64,000 nucleotides of DNA from Calocera cornea HHB12733 (GCA_001632435.1 KV424025.1:2091-66090); one strand, 5' to 3'; shown: positions 47,106 through 59,100, counted from the stretch's first letter. The notes: generated from the letters alone by a model not told the origin. Numbers and translations are program-made.

Positions 47106-47940
47106 GTACAGAATGCCGGATCGCCGGGCGCGCGTCGAACGATCATGCTACCGATACCCTTTTCCTTTGCACATTCCGCGCTGCCGCTTCTGCGTTGCCG
47201 CCGGCACGCGCCTCGGCTGCAAACCGGCGTGAGGCGGTGCGCGCCGCGCGTGGGCCGGCGTCATACCGTCATACCGCTGTCACGTCGCGCCCCACCGGAG
47301 GGAACTGGGTATTGTGAATTGTCCATTGTGGGAACGATCAGCACATTGCGGAACCTCGCACTGTGCGCCGACGGTCCTGATCACCGGATTGATCGTTGCA
47401 ATACTGCTTCGATCCGCCCGAGGCTTATCTCGGCCTTGGGCTTGGACGACTCCCGCGGGCGATCCCAGCGGCCCGCGCTGTCGTGCAACGCTGCCCAGAG
47501 CTGAATCACGAAGCGTCGAGACAGTTGCAATGTCGCCTGATGCACACTAGTACTGTATTGCCGACACGCCAAACTGGCCGGTGCGCAGCTGGCAGTAGCC
47601 ATGGTAAGATCATCACACCAGCCAACGCTCGCAACCCGAAAGCGAACCTGATCATGACCGCCCCCAGCGGCATATCATCACACAATTCGCTGTTATATCG
47701 ATCACCATGATCCCTGCCGACACCGGCCATCTCGGCGTTGTCGTGCCGGCCCTCTCTCGTCGAATCTGGCATCTTCGCAATGTCAACCTTCCTCCCGTCG
47801 GGCCACTTCCTATCCTTAAAATTAGCAACCCCTTGTGCCTGAGCCATCAACGCCCGTCAGCCCAACAACGTCATCCTGACCCTCTCCAGCCGTCTCTCGG
47901 GTCCGTGGAAGGCCCACGTGCCCTCTCCAGGCCGCCCTAC
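47106..47940 (+). repeat. Upstream module, copy 1
   Basis: Begins with a GGATCGCCGGGCGCGCGTC-like stretch and CCTTTTCCTTTGCACATTCC. It continues through GATCAGCACATTGCGGA, CGCTGCCCAGAGCTGAATC and AATGTCAACCTTCCTCCC to CCGTGGAAGGCCCACGTG. The same ordered blocks recur at 50512-51275 directly upstream of paralogue C, and part of it recurs at 48115-48310. The copies differ by scattered changes, so the duplication is not brand new. It looks like promoter-side DNA carried along when the gene was duplicated. Confidence 0.8.
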
Positions 47941-48114
47941 ATAGTGTACTGGCCCGCGGCCGCTTCCGGGTCCGCCATCGCGATCGAGACGGCGGGGCGG
48001 CTTACGGGATGTCGATAAGGCGGAGAAGAAGATCCTGACGGATAATGGGAACAAGAAACCTAGAATAAAACAGCCAACAGCACAGCCAGGTCTCGTGCGC
48101 CGACTCTCCTGATC

Positions 48115-48310
48115 AGCGTCTTGGCCGTTGCAATACTGTAATCTGCCCAATGCTTATTCCGGCCTTTCACGACCCCACCGGCCCGGCGCTGTTGTGCAAC
48201 GCTGCCCAGAGCTGAATCACGAAGCGTCGCGGCAATCGCGCTGTCGCCTGATGCATATTACGATACACCACGCTGACCCGTGCACAGCTGGCAGCCATGT
48301 CATATGCATC
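48115..48310 (+). repeat. Upstream module, partial copy
   Basis: Repeats the central block of 47395-47600: GCCGTTGCAATACTG, CGCTGCCCAGAGCTGAATC, CACGAAGCGTCG, CTGTCGCCTGATGCA, GCACAGCTGGCAG. It lies just before paralogue B. Confidence 0.8.
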
Positions 48311-48492
48311 ATCCATTCCATGACTGGTCAATATTCATACTGTACCGCCCCCAGATCTTCGCTAATTATAGTCGGATCTCGGTGCCAGCGTGTCCGGGAT
48401 GGGCTGTATATCAATATTAATGCCATTTGGCATTTTGTGGCCCGACAGTCTGGCCCTTTGACAACGAGAATCACCCTAATCGGGGCAACAGG

Positions 48493-50415
48493 ATGGCGAC
48501 CCCAGTCGAGGCAGAGCAGTTACTCGCGGACATCAAGTTGTTCCAATACGTTGCCAGTGAGTCACCTATGCACAGGCGCAGGCCATTGCCAGTGCTGACA
48601 ATCCAGTCGCCGCGACCTGCACGGTCGTGTACGACGCAGCGGTTAGCTTCCCTGAAGAGCTCAAATATGTCTGGAGGTTGGCACTTCACCGTCACGCGGT
48701 GATTATGGCCTGTTCATACCCTTCTCCGGCTCCAGACGACCGATAACACTCCCACGAGCGCTGTACGCCTCGATAAGAGTTCTGAGCTTGGCAATACTTG
48801 GGTAGTCTTCTCACGTTTCGGGCTCACCAAGGGGAGACTCACCTGAACGGTGCTGTTTTGGACAGGACCCTCTGCTACTGTGCGCGTTCTATACATGCAA
48901 AGCGCTTGTCTCTGACCTCGAAGTTGCAGTAGTGACAAGGCCACTGTCTGAGATAGTAAGCGCTTCGCCTGCTGAAAACTTGTATCATGAACGCTTCTGA
49001 ATTGCGTTCCAGGGGTGAGTCAATGGGATTTCAACTACGATCCCCATAATGGATCGTACAACAGATGCAAGGCCTTCACGTCACTCCTCTTCCAGTGAGT
49101 TCCGTGTTCTGGGCGTCAGACGTCACGCGCATGACAGGTCAATATCGAAGCGGCAACGTCATCATGGCCCTCCCCGGAGATGCACTCATGATTTGGCGCA
49201 TCGCGGCTCTGTTTCACCGATACAGACGAAGTGCGGGAGAAACCCCTCGGCTGTAAGAGTCTGACTTGGTCTGATCATGAAAACAGTGCGAATTGTGATA
49301 TGGTGTTTGTGCGGCGGTGAGCCTCGCTCTCCCTGAACCCATAAGCATCATCTAATATGCAGGATACAGCTCATTGGCTGGTGCGCAACAGGGCTGCAAG
49401 CATATTGAGCGACGGGGATCTGATATGCCCACTCAGGTGGAAGGCTTGATCACCCTCACCTTCGGATTGTCTCCCGTACTCCCGGTTAAACCACCGGGAG
49501 TCGAGGTATCTGGCTGTTGGCCCGCTTTTACACAGGACGAAAGCAGCTCCTTGTTGGCGCTCCTGTGAGTTCGGAGAGTACTTCCATGTCTTTGCTGAAG
49601 TCCTGTTTACCAGAATGTTACCTTCTGCATTTGCCGTACACTGTGAATCTCACTTTCTGCTCTGCCATCCGTGTGCTGACCCAGGCAGTCATGTTCTTTC
49701 TGCTCACTTTATTCAACCCGCATACCCTCATCAAGCCCAGGCCAGTGCTCCTGAGTCCTCTAATTCAGATCATCCGGAGGGAAGTGGCCTGGTACTTCGG
49801 GGTGTTCTTGAGTACATTGCATGCTAGCGCGTGCCAGAGTAGGAGCAGTGCTAATCGTACTAAAACAGTGCCGCATCTTCTGTCAGTTGTGGTCACGACA
49901 ATGTCCGCCGGACGGGTGCCGCGTACGCTACTTGGTGTAATGTACCTTAACTCCTAACAAAACGTTACAAGACCATTCAAGCTGATTCGCAGCGTCACGC
50001 TTGGAGGGCAGACTATCGCAGTGAGTGCGAAGTGTTGGAAGCCTACAGACCCCCAGCTTATCAACGGTTACAGCCGTGCCGCCTGTACCTTCACTTGAAA
50101 GCAAGTCAATGGGACAACATCTCAACAGCAGAGTCGCACTCGGAGACAAGTCCGAGCTCCGATATGCCCCAGACCGCAGAAACCTCGAGCGTATGGTCAT
50201 CTGCAGTATCAAGTCACCCATCGGTCAGGAGTCGGCGCCGGTGGATGATCAATTCGGAACAGCATACCGACATCGATCCATCGGTACATCAAGAAGTAAA
50301 CGAAGTGGTGGCGATACTCGATGAAGGCGTTAGTGGTGAAGAAGAGAGCGTGGAATCGAAGCACCAGTGCGAGGGTTCTGCCGTTCCAAGCTGTGACTGC
50401 CCGATACATGTATGA
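48493..50415 (+). CDS. DUF6533-like 7TM protein, paralogue B
   Basis: Seven-helix membrane protein, function unknown. My exon model: 48493-48556, 48607-48676, 48736-48801, 48866-48879, 48930-48955, 49013-49014, 49065-49094, 49151-49230, 49287-49316, 49370-49380, 49437-49564, 49614-49642, 49689-49811, 49869-49941, 49993-50020 and 50074-50415. These sum to 1116 nt, or 371 residues, with no stop. Key blocks: ADIKLFQYVAIAATCTVVYD, FPEELKYVWRRPITLPRAL, TLCYLVTRPLSEIGCKAF, VIMALPGDALMIWRIAALF, PPGVEVSGCWPAFTQDESSS, FLLTLFNPHT, VTLGGQTIAPCRLYLHLKAS and tail RSRRRWMINSEQH. Without the 2-nt exon the frame is lost before the PGDAL block. The tail is nearly identical to that of paralogue C, implying recent duplication or conversion. 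Confidence 0.78.
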
Positions 50416-50511
50416 TTTTCATCTGCGAACGAATGCACGACAATAGAAGACGCACGTGCAGCATCGCAGCAGGGTAGTAGAGATAAAAGCAAGTGTAGAG
50501 CGACCACACAG

Positions 50512-51275
50512 ACCGCTGGATCGCCGGGGGCGCGTCGAACGATACCGAAGCCCTTTTCCTTTGCACATTCCGCGCTGCCCACACGCCGGGCGCGCGCGCC
50601 TCGGCTGACCCAGTTCCGCTGACCGGCGTGAGGCGGTGCGCGGAGGGAATGGGGAATCCTGCACTTGTACGTCCATTATGGGAATGATCAGCACATTGCG
50701 GATCCTCGTACTCCGACTGTCCTCATCAGCGGATGACCGTTGCCATAATTCGACCGTCTCTTGTTTCGGCCTTGCGCACCTCCCGTCGGCGCTGTCCCGC
50801 GACGCTGCCCAGAGCTGGGTCACGAGCTACCGATACAATCGGGCTGTCACCTGATCCATTACGGATGGTACGGATGCGCCCAGCTGGGGGTCACGATCAG
50901 AGCAACACATGAATCAATCCTCGCAACCCCTGAATTTAGCCTGATTATAACGGCCACCAGTGGTGTACAGTATGCTCAGGCGATGCGCTGATACATCGTC
51001 TCCTTGTCTGTGATCAAGCGATCGCCGTGATATCTGCTGAGACCAACGGATCACGGTCTTGGCATTATTGTCGTGCTGACCCTCTCTGGGCTATCTTCAG
51101 ATCTGTCATCTTCTCAATGTCAACCTCCTTCCAGTTCGGCCGGCTCCTATCAATATAAAACCCTTGTGCCTGTCCCTGCCTGAGGTATCAACGCCCATCA
51201 ACAACGTCACCATGACCCCCTCAAACAGCCTCTCCGGTCCGTGAAAGGCCCACGTGTCCCCTCCGGCGCGCCTCA
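50512..51275 (+). repeat. Upstream module, copy 2
   Basis: Second full copy of the block at 47106-47940, in the same order and orientation, starting CTGGATCGCCGGGGGCGCG and ending near GGCCCACGTGTCCCCTCC. A TATAAAA lies at 51154-51160, about 325 bp before the paralogue C start. Confidence 0.8.
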
Positions 51276-51484
51276 AGTTCTACTGCCCTGAAACAGAAGA
51301 GACGTCCGCACAGCCACGTGCTTCCTTTCATGGTGTGCAGACCAGAGGTTTGACGAAGCATAGTCGCTGCCAGCAAGTTTGCAGCTCTCTGTATTTAAGT
51401 TCTTCGCAGCTCTTGGCCTGGCAGGTCTGGGAGTCAGGCCACAACGCCTTAATTCAACTCACTGGAACCATTCAGGACATCAAG

Positions 51485-53333
51485 ATGGCGGCCTCTGACG
51501 AGGTCGAGCAGTTCCTCGCGGACATCCAGAGGTTCCAATACGTTGCCAGTAAGTCACATTTATCGTTAATAGCAGGCCGGGGAATTGACAGCTCAGTCGC
51601 GACAACATGTGCTGTGGTCTATGACGCAGCGGTTACCTTCCCCGAGGAGCTCAAATATGTCTGGAGGTCTGTACTTTACTTCGTACCTAGTGACTGCGGG
51701 ATGTTCATAAACTATCTCTGTATCGTAGACGCCCGGTAACACTTCCGCGCGTGATGTACGCCTCGATTAGAGTTCTAAGCTTAGCAATACTTGGGTAACG
51801 TTTCCCAATGCGGATCTATCAAAGAGACACTGAATTGGCAATACCATTCTGGCCAGCACCATCTGCTACTGTGCGTGTTCTTCCACTTCACCGCGGCAAA
51901 GCGATTGCCTCTGATTTCTATACTGCAGTAACAACAAGACCGATATCTGATCTGGTAGGCGCATGGTCTGAGTTCCATATGAAGTGTCTCGATTTGTGTT
52001 CTAGGGGTGAGTCGACCAACAAGCTCAGCTTGAAGATGCATCATGGATCGTACCACAGGTGCAAGCTCTTTACCTCAATACTCTGCCAGTGAGCTCCTTG
52101 CTCTTGGGGCCCACTGCCTTGAGTCTGATCAGTCGATGATTTAGTGCCAACATCATCATGGCTTTGCCCGGGGATGCACTAATGGTCTGGCGAGTCGTGG
52201 CATTGTTCCACCCACGGAAAAGAAGTGCGACGCAACGCCTCCCCAGAAAAAGAACGACTTAAGTTCTGATCATCAATATAGTGGGCATTGTGATCTGGTG
52301 TCTGTGCGGTTGTAAGACTCGTCTTACCACATCCAGAGGTGTCAGCTGACCCGAAGAATGCAGGTCATTGGCTGGTCAGCAGTCACGAGCATACTCGGCC
52401 TCCAGGACCTGAAAGGCTCATCCAGGTGGAGATCATGATTACCGTCTTCTCCTTTGACTTGTCGCACATCGCACCGGTGGAACAACCCGGGATCAAGGTA
52501 TCCGGATGTTGGCCAACTTTTTCTCAAGACGAAAACAGCTCTATCTTGTCACTTCTGTGAGTGTAGAGAACCCTTCACATATCTGTGCTGAGGTGTCTCT
52601 GGAAGGATGTTTCCTTCTGCGTTAGGGTTGCATGGTACGGTCCCTAAGTCTAAGCGATCGTGTGTCTTCTGATCAAATCAGCGATGTTCTTCGTGCTCAC
52701 CATATTTAATCCGCATACCATGACCAGTCCAAGGGCGGTGCTCCTCAGCCCCCTCATTCGGATCATCCGAAGGGAAGTTGCTTGGTACTTCGTGCTTTGT
52801 TTCGGTACCTCTCATGGGCGCGGTATGTACTATGAACAGCGCTGATGCTCATGTAGTACCGCAAGCCCTGTCGCTTGCGATGACGATGATATTCGCCAAA
52901 CGTGTGCCAGGCATGATACTCGGTATAGTGTATCTCGATTCATCAGTACGACACTATAGGGGTATTGATGTTGAATGTTGCATAGTGTCCTCTTTGGATG
53001 GCAAACCATAGGGGTGAGTGGGAATCTTGAGATGTAGAACCCCTATTTATCTCGACTTCAAAGCCTTGCCGCCTGTACCTTCATTTGAAAGCAAGCCAAT
53101 GGGACAACATCTCCACAACAGAGTGGTACCCAGAGACAGGTCCGATGTCTGATATGCTCCAACCCGCGGAAGCCTCGAGCAGTTGGTCTTCTGTTGCCTC
53201 GAGTCGGCCCTCTGTCAGGAGTCGGCGCCGGTGGATGATCAATTCGGAACAGCATGCCGAAGTGGATCCATCGATACATCAAGAAGTAAACGAAGTGGTG
53301 GCGATTCTCGATGAAGGGGTTAGTGGTGAATAA
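51485..53333 (+). CDS. DUF6533-like 7TM protein, paralogue C
   Basis: Closest relative of paralogue B in this window. Start MAASDEVEQFLADIQRFQYV, then ATTCAVVYDAAVTFPEELKY, RPVTLPRVMYASIRVLSLA, ANIIMALPGDALMVWRVVAL, QPGIKVSGCWPTFSQDENSS, MFFVLTIFNPHT, LLSPLIRIIRREVAWYF, VLFGWQTIGPCRLYLHLKAS and a tail ending VVAILDEGVSGE. Splice sites sit at the same positions as in B: a 14-nt exon, a 26-nt exon, a 2-nt exon GG at 52005-52006, a 30-nt exon and an 11-nt exon at 52364-52374. The tail stops about 27 residues earlier than in B because of a TAA. Likely a plasma-membrane or endomembrane protein; no ligand or partner can be inferred. Confidence 0.78.
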
Positions 53334-54628
53334 GAGAGCATGGATTAGAAGCAACAGTGCGAGGGTTCTGCCGCTCTAACTGAATCCTCGATATGTATAA
53401 TTTGCATCTGCGAACGGAGGCACATTAAGAACGCACGCGTGATCCGGTGTCCATTGCTACGCTGATGTGCGTTCGTCGTTGAACATCTCTAATAACGCTC
53501 TTCCGCCTGTATCTCCACCTGAAAACAAATCCATGGGAGGGCAATTTCACAGAAGCCTTATCCAGAGCCAAGTCTCTTCGTCGATATCCCCAGGTGCCGC
53601 AGTATCCGCCACTTGACCTTTGACTCGGACCAAGGAACCATCCGTCAGAAGTCGGCACCTTCAACAGTGCCACGGGCCGCTTGTTGATAGTATCACATGG
53701 AGAGAAAACGTATGCAGCGGCCGCCCTGTCTTGTGTGAGTGCCAGACGTTCAAGGTCATATTAGAGGCGCAACCCTGGACGGAAGGTTATCATAGCCGGC
53801 GGGACCGGCATTCCACGCTTCAGGGGCGCCACACATGCAATCCTCAAAACCTTGCAGTCATTTGAGAGGCGCAGGCCACCCTGGAAGGGGCTTAGGGCTA
53901 CCCAGCCGGAAACTCTTCGGACCAGGGCGGTGGTCAGCGATGCCCCGCATGTTCACCAGGATACTTCCTTCACCAGCGATCGGCGAGTAAAGTCTCAATA
54001 CGGTTGGATTCTGGTATCTGACAGTGTTAACCAGGCAGCAGCAATCCAATGTTGCCAATTCTGTAACCTAGCGGGTGGTACTCATCATTAAATGATTTCG
54101 GGTGTGAGTCGGTCGTCGCGAAAGAGCGATTACACATATGGCTGACTTGCGTCCTTTAAGCTACCTCCTCTATCCAATGTCCCGGCGGCACGACCAGCCC
54201 AGGTTCTTCAAGCGTTGACGAGGCCCCCGTGCCCTGTCGCCGTGATCGCGGGACTTCTAGTTACTCAGCATAGAGAACTGCACATCTTGTTGCTGTCCCA
54301 CCCTGGAAATAACCACAATCTGGAATAATATGACACATAATAAATCTCTCACCCCGTAGACGATACGTCGGTGGTTTTTCGGACAGGTGGCTCCACATCC
54401 GCCTCCTTGCATTCATTTTGCGGGTCGTAGCGTCAAAGCAGCACCGGCGCGTCCCTGACTTTCACCGGCAAAACTTGTGTTACGTAACCGGCATTGAGCG
54501 CCTCCCTTCCATGGAAACCTTCAAGATGAGGGGACAGAGCGGGGGCGAGCGCCAGGCTGTACCGGCCCTTTCATCCTCTCCAAGACCACCAGGCTGTCTG
54601 TCCTCTTGCCGTTGCACGCCTTCCAATC
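53334..54628. other. Mostly gene-free interval with family relic
   Basis: Apart from the relic listed at 53503-53622 nothing is recognised. The right end carries the promoter of the secreted-protein gene. Confidence 0.4.
53503..53622 (+). pseudogene. Relic of DUF6533-like last exon
   Basis: Reads FRLYLHLKTNPWEGNFTEAL followed by SRAKSLRRYPQVPQ and a stop. It matches the start of the final exon (PCRLYLHLK) of the neighbouring family, but no companion exons precede it. A decayed fifth copy or a duplicated tail. Confidence 0.6.
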
Positions 54629-55723
54629 ATGCTGGCCGCTAAGCTACTGTCGCTCGTTACATTTCTCACCTTCGCCCTTCTGGCATATGGTCTCACCAAC
54701 GGCGAGCGCATCTCGAGGGGTATGACTCCGGCAAAGCCCCGTAGGCTTTTCGAACCGACCAGGGTGCATGGTCAGTTCTTCACCCCTGCGACGTGCTGTA
54801 TCTAGTGCTGACATGCTTTATGAAAGTTGCAAGACAATCTGATACGCCTCCGAGCATTGGGTGAGCTCTTCTTAGACTGCTCTGCCGAAATCATCATTCT
54901 AAATGCGATCCATAATCGATAGTGCCAAAATCGCCGTCGTAGCCGCAGGCTCTGCCCCTCTTCCGGAGAATGTCTTGGCATATGTCGGACCGGCTGATGA
55001 TGAAATTGCAGAACAGTTTCCCACGGCAGACACGCCGACGGACCCCACCCAGGCAGCGTTGCTCTCGTATAGCGTGAACCAGCCTGTCACCAACATCTTC
55101 ACCGTGAGTGGTCTGTTTTGGTTGGGTGGTAGGCAGTCAGTAACCTATGACTTCGATAGACCGACACCGATCAGACCTACTACCTGTCTGCAATGTCGAT
55201 GAATTCAAACCTTATACTCAGTGCGTCTAACCGCAAGTAAGCCGTTCTGTTATTGGAGATATCGCATGACTTATCCTACTGTCACAGTTTTGCCATCATT
55301 GGGTTTTCGGATTTGGCATGTAAGTAGCGTTCCAATGCGGCATGTTGCCGCTTATTGATGCACATTCAGCTGCTGTTGGCGCGCCGCCGTCAACTGTTCT
55401 TGTTGGACAATTCTTCAGTGTCGAGTCAGCAATAGTACGTAGTGCGTTCTCCAGTGACAGCAGTGTGTCTCAACGGATCGCCCCCACCTACAGTGGACTG
55501 TCCTCGTGGCCAGCGGCCAGATTCTTCCCACTTGGGTCAATACGGACGGATCCCGCCCTACCATCAGCACCCTACTAGCTGACGACAGTCTATATATAAC
55601 GGCCAACCCAAGCGGCGCAAGGCTGACTCTTGGTGGGGGAGTAGCGGTGGTAAGTGTTTTGCAACACGGGGGCCCTCAAAGGCTGATCGCGGCTCGCAGG
55701 ACATTTATTTTGTCGACTTCTGA
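54629..55723 (+). CDS. Small secreted protein
   Basis: Predicted secreted protein of about 240 residues, of a kind common in wood-decay fungi but without known function. Signal peptide MLAAKLLSLVTFLTFALLAY, then a pro-like RLFEPTRVH motif. Spliced core: AKIAVVAAGSAPLPENVLAY, VNQPVTNIFTTDTDQTYYLS, FAIIGFSDLASAVGAPPSTV, LVGQFFSVESAIWTVLVAS and GQILPTWVNTDGSRPTIS, ending VDIYFVDF. Seven introns of 45-65 nt, all GT-AG, keep the frame open throughout, so the gene looks intact. The WTV-PTWVNTDGS block is its most characteristic part. No catalytic motif or metal site is apparent. Confidence 0.75.
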
Positions 55724-56147
55724 GATGACTCGCCATGCATCATCCCATTTAGGACTTCTGTACGCGCATGGAATTGACAAAAAGACCTGCGCGGCACATT
55801 AGCAGCATGTCGCGTCTGCAGTGGACTGTCTGTGACCAGGTTCTGGATTCAAACTCCAGTCACTCCTGCAACTTCCTCGTGGCATTTAATCTATAGCATT
55901 ATACTTTGCACGAGCCCACAGCATAATTTGCCAATGACTCAACCGGTTTCAGCCCTGCTTTACCTCACGAGGGGACCGAGGAATGAAGGAGAGCGGTGGA
56001 CGCGGGAAATAGACGCGCGCGTGCACCCTGTGCGGACGCCACATGGCTATCAAGCTTGCCTGACGTCGCGCCCCGGGGCCGGCTACTTTAGACCGCCGTC
56101 TTCGCGAACACTCTTCATTTGCGAACGGCCGCGAACAAATTATCCTC
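55724..56147. promoter_or_regulatory. Interval upstream of AMP deaminase
   Basis: 424 bp of 3' flank and promoter between two plus-strand genes. It contains a tRNA-like T-arm at 55843-55859 that I rejected as a tRNA. Confidence 0.35.
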
Positions 56148-59100
56148 ATGCCCGCAAACCCCTCTCCGAGCCCGCCGGGCACCCCAGACGGCTACATGTC
56201 GGACAACAGCCTGCCAGATGAGCATAACGCCAACGGCACACCAAGTCCTGATGCTGCCGAGAACGAGCGGAGCGGCGCACGGCCAAATGGGACCAAGACA
56301 AGGCCCGAGAACGCGCTCTTCAGCTTTCAGGAGGAGCGCACGCTCCAATCGGTATGCCTGCTTTTGAACACGTAAATCGCACGTTTATTGAGCGATTCGG
56401 GGCAGATTGAGAGCATGAAGCTCGCTCATGGCGGACACGACCCCATCGCCGTGACACCGCACACCACACCCCGAGCAAGGGCGAACACCGTCCGAGGCGG
56501 CGCTCCGCCTGGCTTGGAGCTCACTCCGATGATCACCGAAAAGGTCGAACCGACAACGGAGGAGCATCCAATTATGCCCTCTGTGCAGATTGGAAGCTAC
56601 ACCTCCATCGGTGGGATGATGGAGAAAGCTGCCCCCAAGGAGAAGGGCAGTGAAGAAGTTGAGGAGGAAGAACAAGGTGCGCACCTGTGTAGATTTTCCA
56701 TTTTGAACTGGCATGCTCATTCTGCACGGTATCAGAAACATTTATCACGCCCGAGCTGCTCTCCCTATACGAATCGTTCTCAAGGTGCCTCGACTTGCGT
56801 GATAAGTACATGGGCTCCTCGCTCCAGCGACTCGGCGACAACCCGGAGCACTACGACGGCCACTTCACCCCCCTCCCCTCCGGGCTCTGTGACGTCAACG
56901 GCCTGCGGCCGGACGCGAAACTCCCCAGCGACTACCCCTTGCACTCCCCTACCGAACCCGGTCCCGGTCCACCCGCAGAGGGGTCGAATCTTCCCCATCC
57001 ATGGCACCTCTATCCGAAGCCGCCGCCGCCTCACTGGCATTGGCACCCGAAGGAGGGACCGAGCGGCATGAATGGTGCACCGCCGGAGGAGGAGGAATTC
57101 GATTTTGCGAAGTGCGAGATTCCGGAGGAGCATGAGTGGACGTTTGAGATGGATGACAAGGGTGTATATCAGGTCTATGGGAACGATGGTACGCCTTGTC
57201 ATCCATCAGTAATTCAAGGTTTCATGCTAATCTCACATGCAGAGAAGCAAAAACCTCTATGTCGGGTGCCGGATATCCGAGAATACTTCATCGACCTAGA
57301 CGCCCTGCTCACCGTCATGACCGACGGTCCGGCCAAGAGCTTCGCCTTCCGGCGCTTGCGATATCTGTCAAGCAAATGGACGATGTACACGCTGCTGAAC
57401 GAGTACACGGAGACAGCTGATATGAAGGTCAGTAGCTGTGCTCAAAACTTGGGCGAGTGCTCATAAAACGATAGAGGGTGCCCCACAGAGACTTCTATAA
57501 CCTTCGAAAGGTCGACACTCACGTGCACCACTCGAGTAGTATGAACCAGAAGCATCTGCTGCGGTTCATCAAGTCGAAGATGAAGCGGACGCCGAACGTG
57601 CGATTGCGCTTTCTTGTACTTGAATGCTGTCGCTGACTATGCTTGCAGGACGTCGTGATCTTCCGAGACGGCCGGGAGCTCACCCTGGCGCAGGTGTTCG
57701 AATCGCTGAACCTCACCGCGTATGACCTCTCAATCGACACCCTCGACATGCACGCGCATCAGGATACGTTCCATCGATTCGACAAATTCAACTTGAAGTA
57801 CAACCCTATCGGAGAGAGCCGGTTGCGTGAAATCTTCATGAAGACGGACAACTACATCAAGGGGCGGTATCTCGCTGAGCTGACGAAGGGTATGCCCCTG
57901 CCTTTCCCTGTAACACGCGCAAGGCTTATGGGGACGTCCAGAGTTGATGACCGATCTGGAACAGTCTAAGTATCAGAATTGCGAGTGGCGGATCAGCATC
58001 TACGGTCGCTCCCCGGACGAGTGGGACAAGCTTGCCAAGTGGGTGATAAACAACAAGCTATATTCGCACAACGTTCGCTGGCTCATCCAAGTGCCGCGCT
58101 TGTACGACATATACAAGGGCAGCGGCTTGATGAGCAACTTCCAGCAGATCTTGGAGAGTATGTACTGCATTGTCAGGTTGAACACGTCTCTTAATGGAGT
58201 GTAGATCTGTTCAGGCCGCTGTATGAGGTCACAAAAAATCCTCGTACACATCCGGAGCTGCACGTCTTTTTGCAGCGCGTCGTTGGCATTGACAGCGTCG
58301 ATGATGAGTCAAAGCCGGAGCGGCGCATCTACCGCAAGTACCCGTACCCGAGGGTCTGGGACACAAAGCAAAATCCGCCTTACAGCTATTGGTATGGAGG
58401 TTTGTATGCTGTGTCATATTGGTACTAACGACTAAGCATAGGCTGTACTACATCTACGCGAATCTTTGCGCTCTCAACCAGTGGCGAAAAGTGAGGGGCT
58501 TCAGTACGCGCGCAACCTATTTGATACTGGCGTGAGCTAACATGTGCGCAGACACATTCGTTCTTCGTCCCCATTGCGGCGAAGCAGGTGACCCGGACCA
58601 TCTCGCTTCGGCGTTCCTGCTCGCGCATAGCATTTCACATGGTATCCTCCTTCGCAAGGTACCGGTGTTGCAGTATCTCTTCTATCTGAAGCAAATCGGG
58701 CTGGCAATGAGCCCATTAAGCAACAATGCGCTCTTCTTGACATACGAGCGAAACCCGTTCCCGGAATACTTCAAGACGGGCTTAAATGTCAGCTTGAGCA
58801 CGGATGACCCGCTGCAGTTCCACTTTACCAAGGAACCGTTGTTGGAAGAGTACAGTGTTGCTGCCCATGTGCGTCCTGTTCCTCCAATTCTTGACGTCGT
58901 CGTAATGGAGTTTGTAGATCTACAAATTCTCGCAAGCCTCCTTAGCCGAGCTCGCACGGAATAGTGTGGTTCAGTCTGGATTCGAGATGCAGATTAAGCG
59001 ACACTGGATTGGGCACCAGTGGTACTTGCCTGGAGCTCTGGGTAACGACATCAACAAGACCAATGTTCCCAACATCCGGCTGCAGTACAGGCATGACACC

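Noticed and set aside
41026..53333. The three DUF6533-like copies as decayed pseudogenes
   Set aside because: Aligning the three copies gives one shared exon layout with canonical splice ends and open frames; for B the exon lengths sum to 372 codons including the stop.
55843..55859. tRNA T-arm (CTGGA stem with TTCAAAC loop)
   Set aside because: No matching acceptor stem, A box or anticodon arm at the right distance on either strand.
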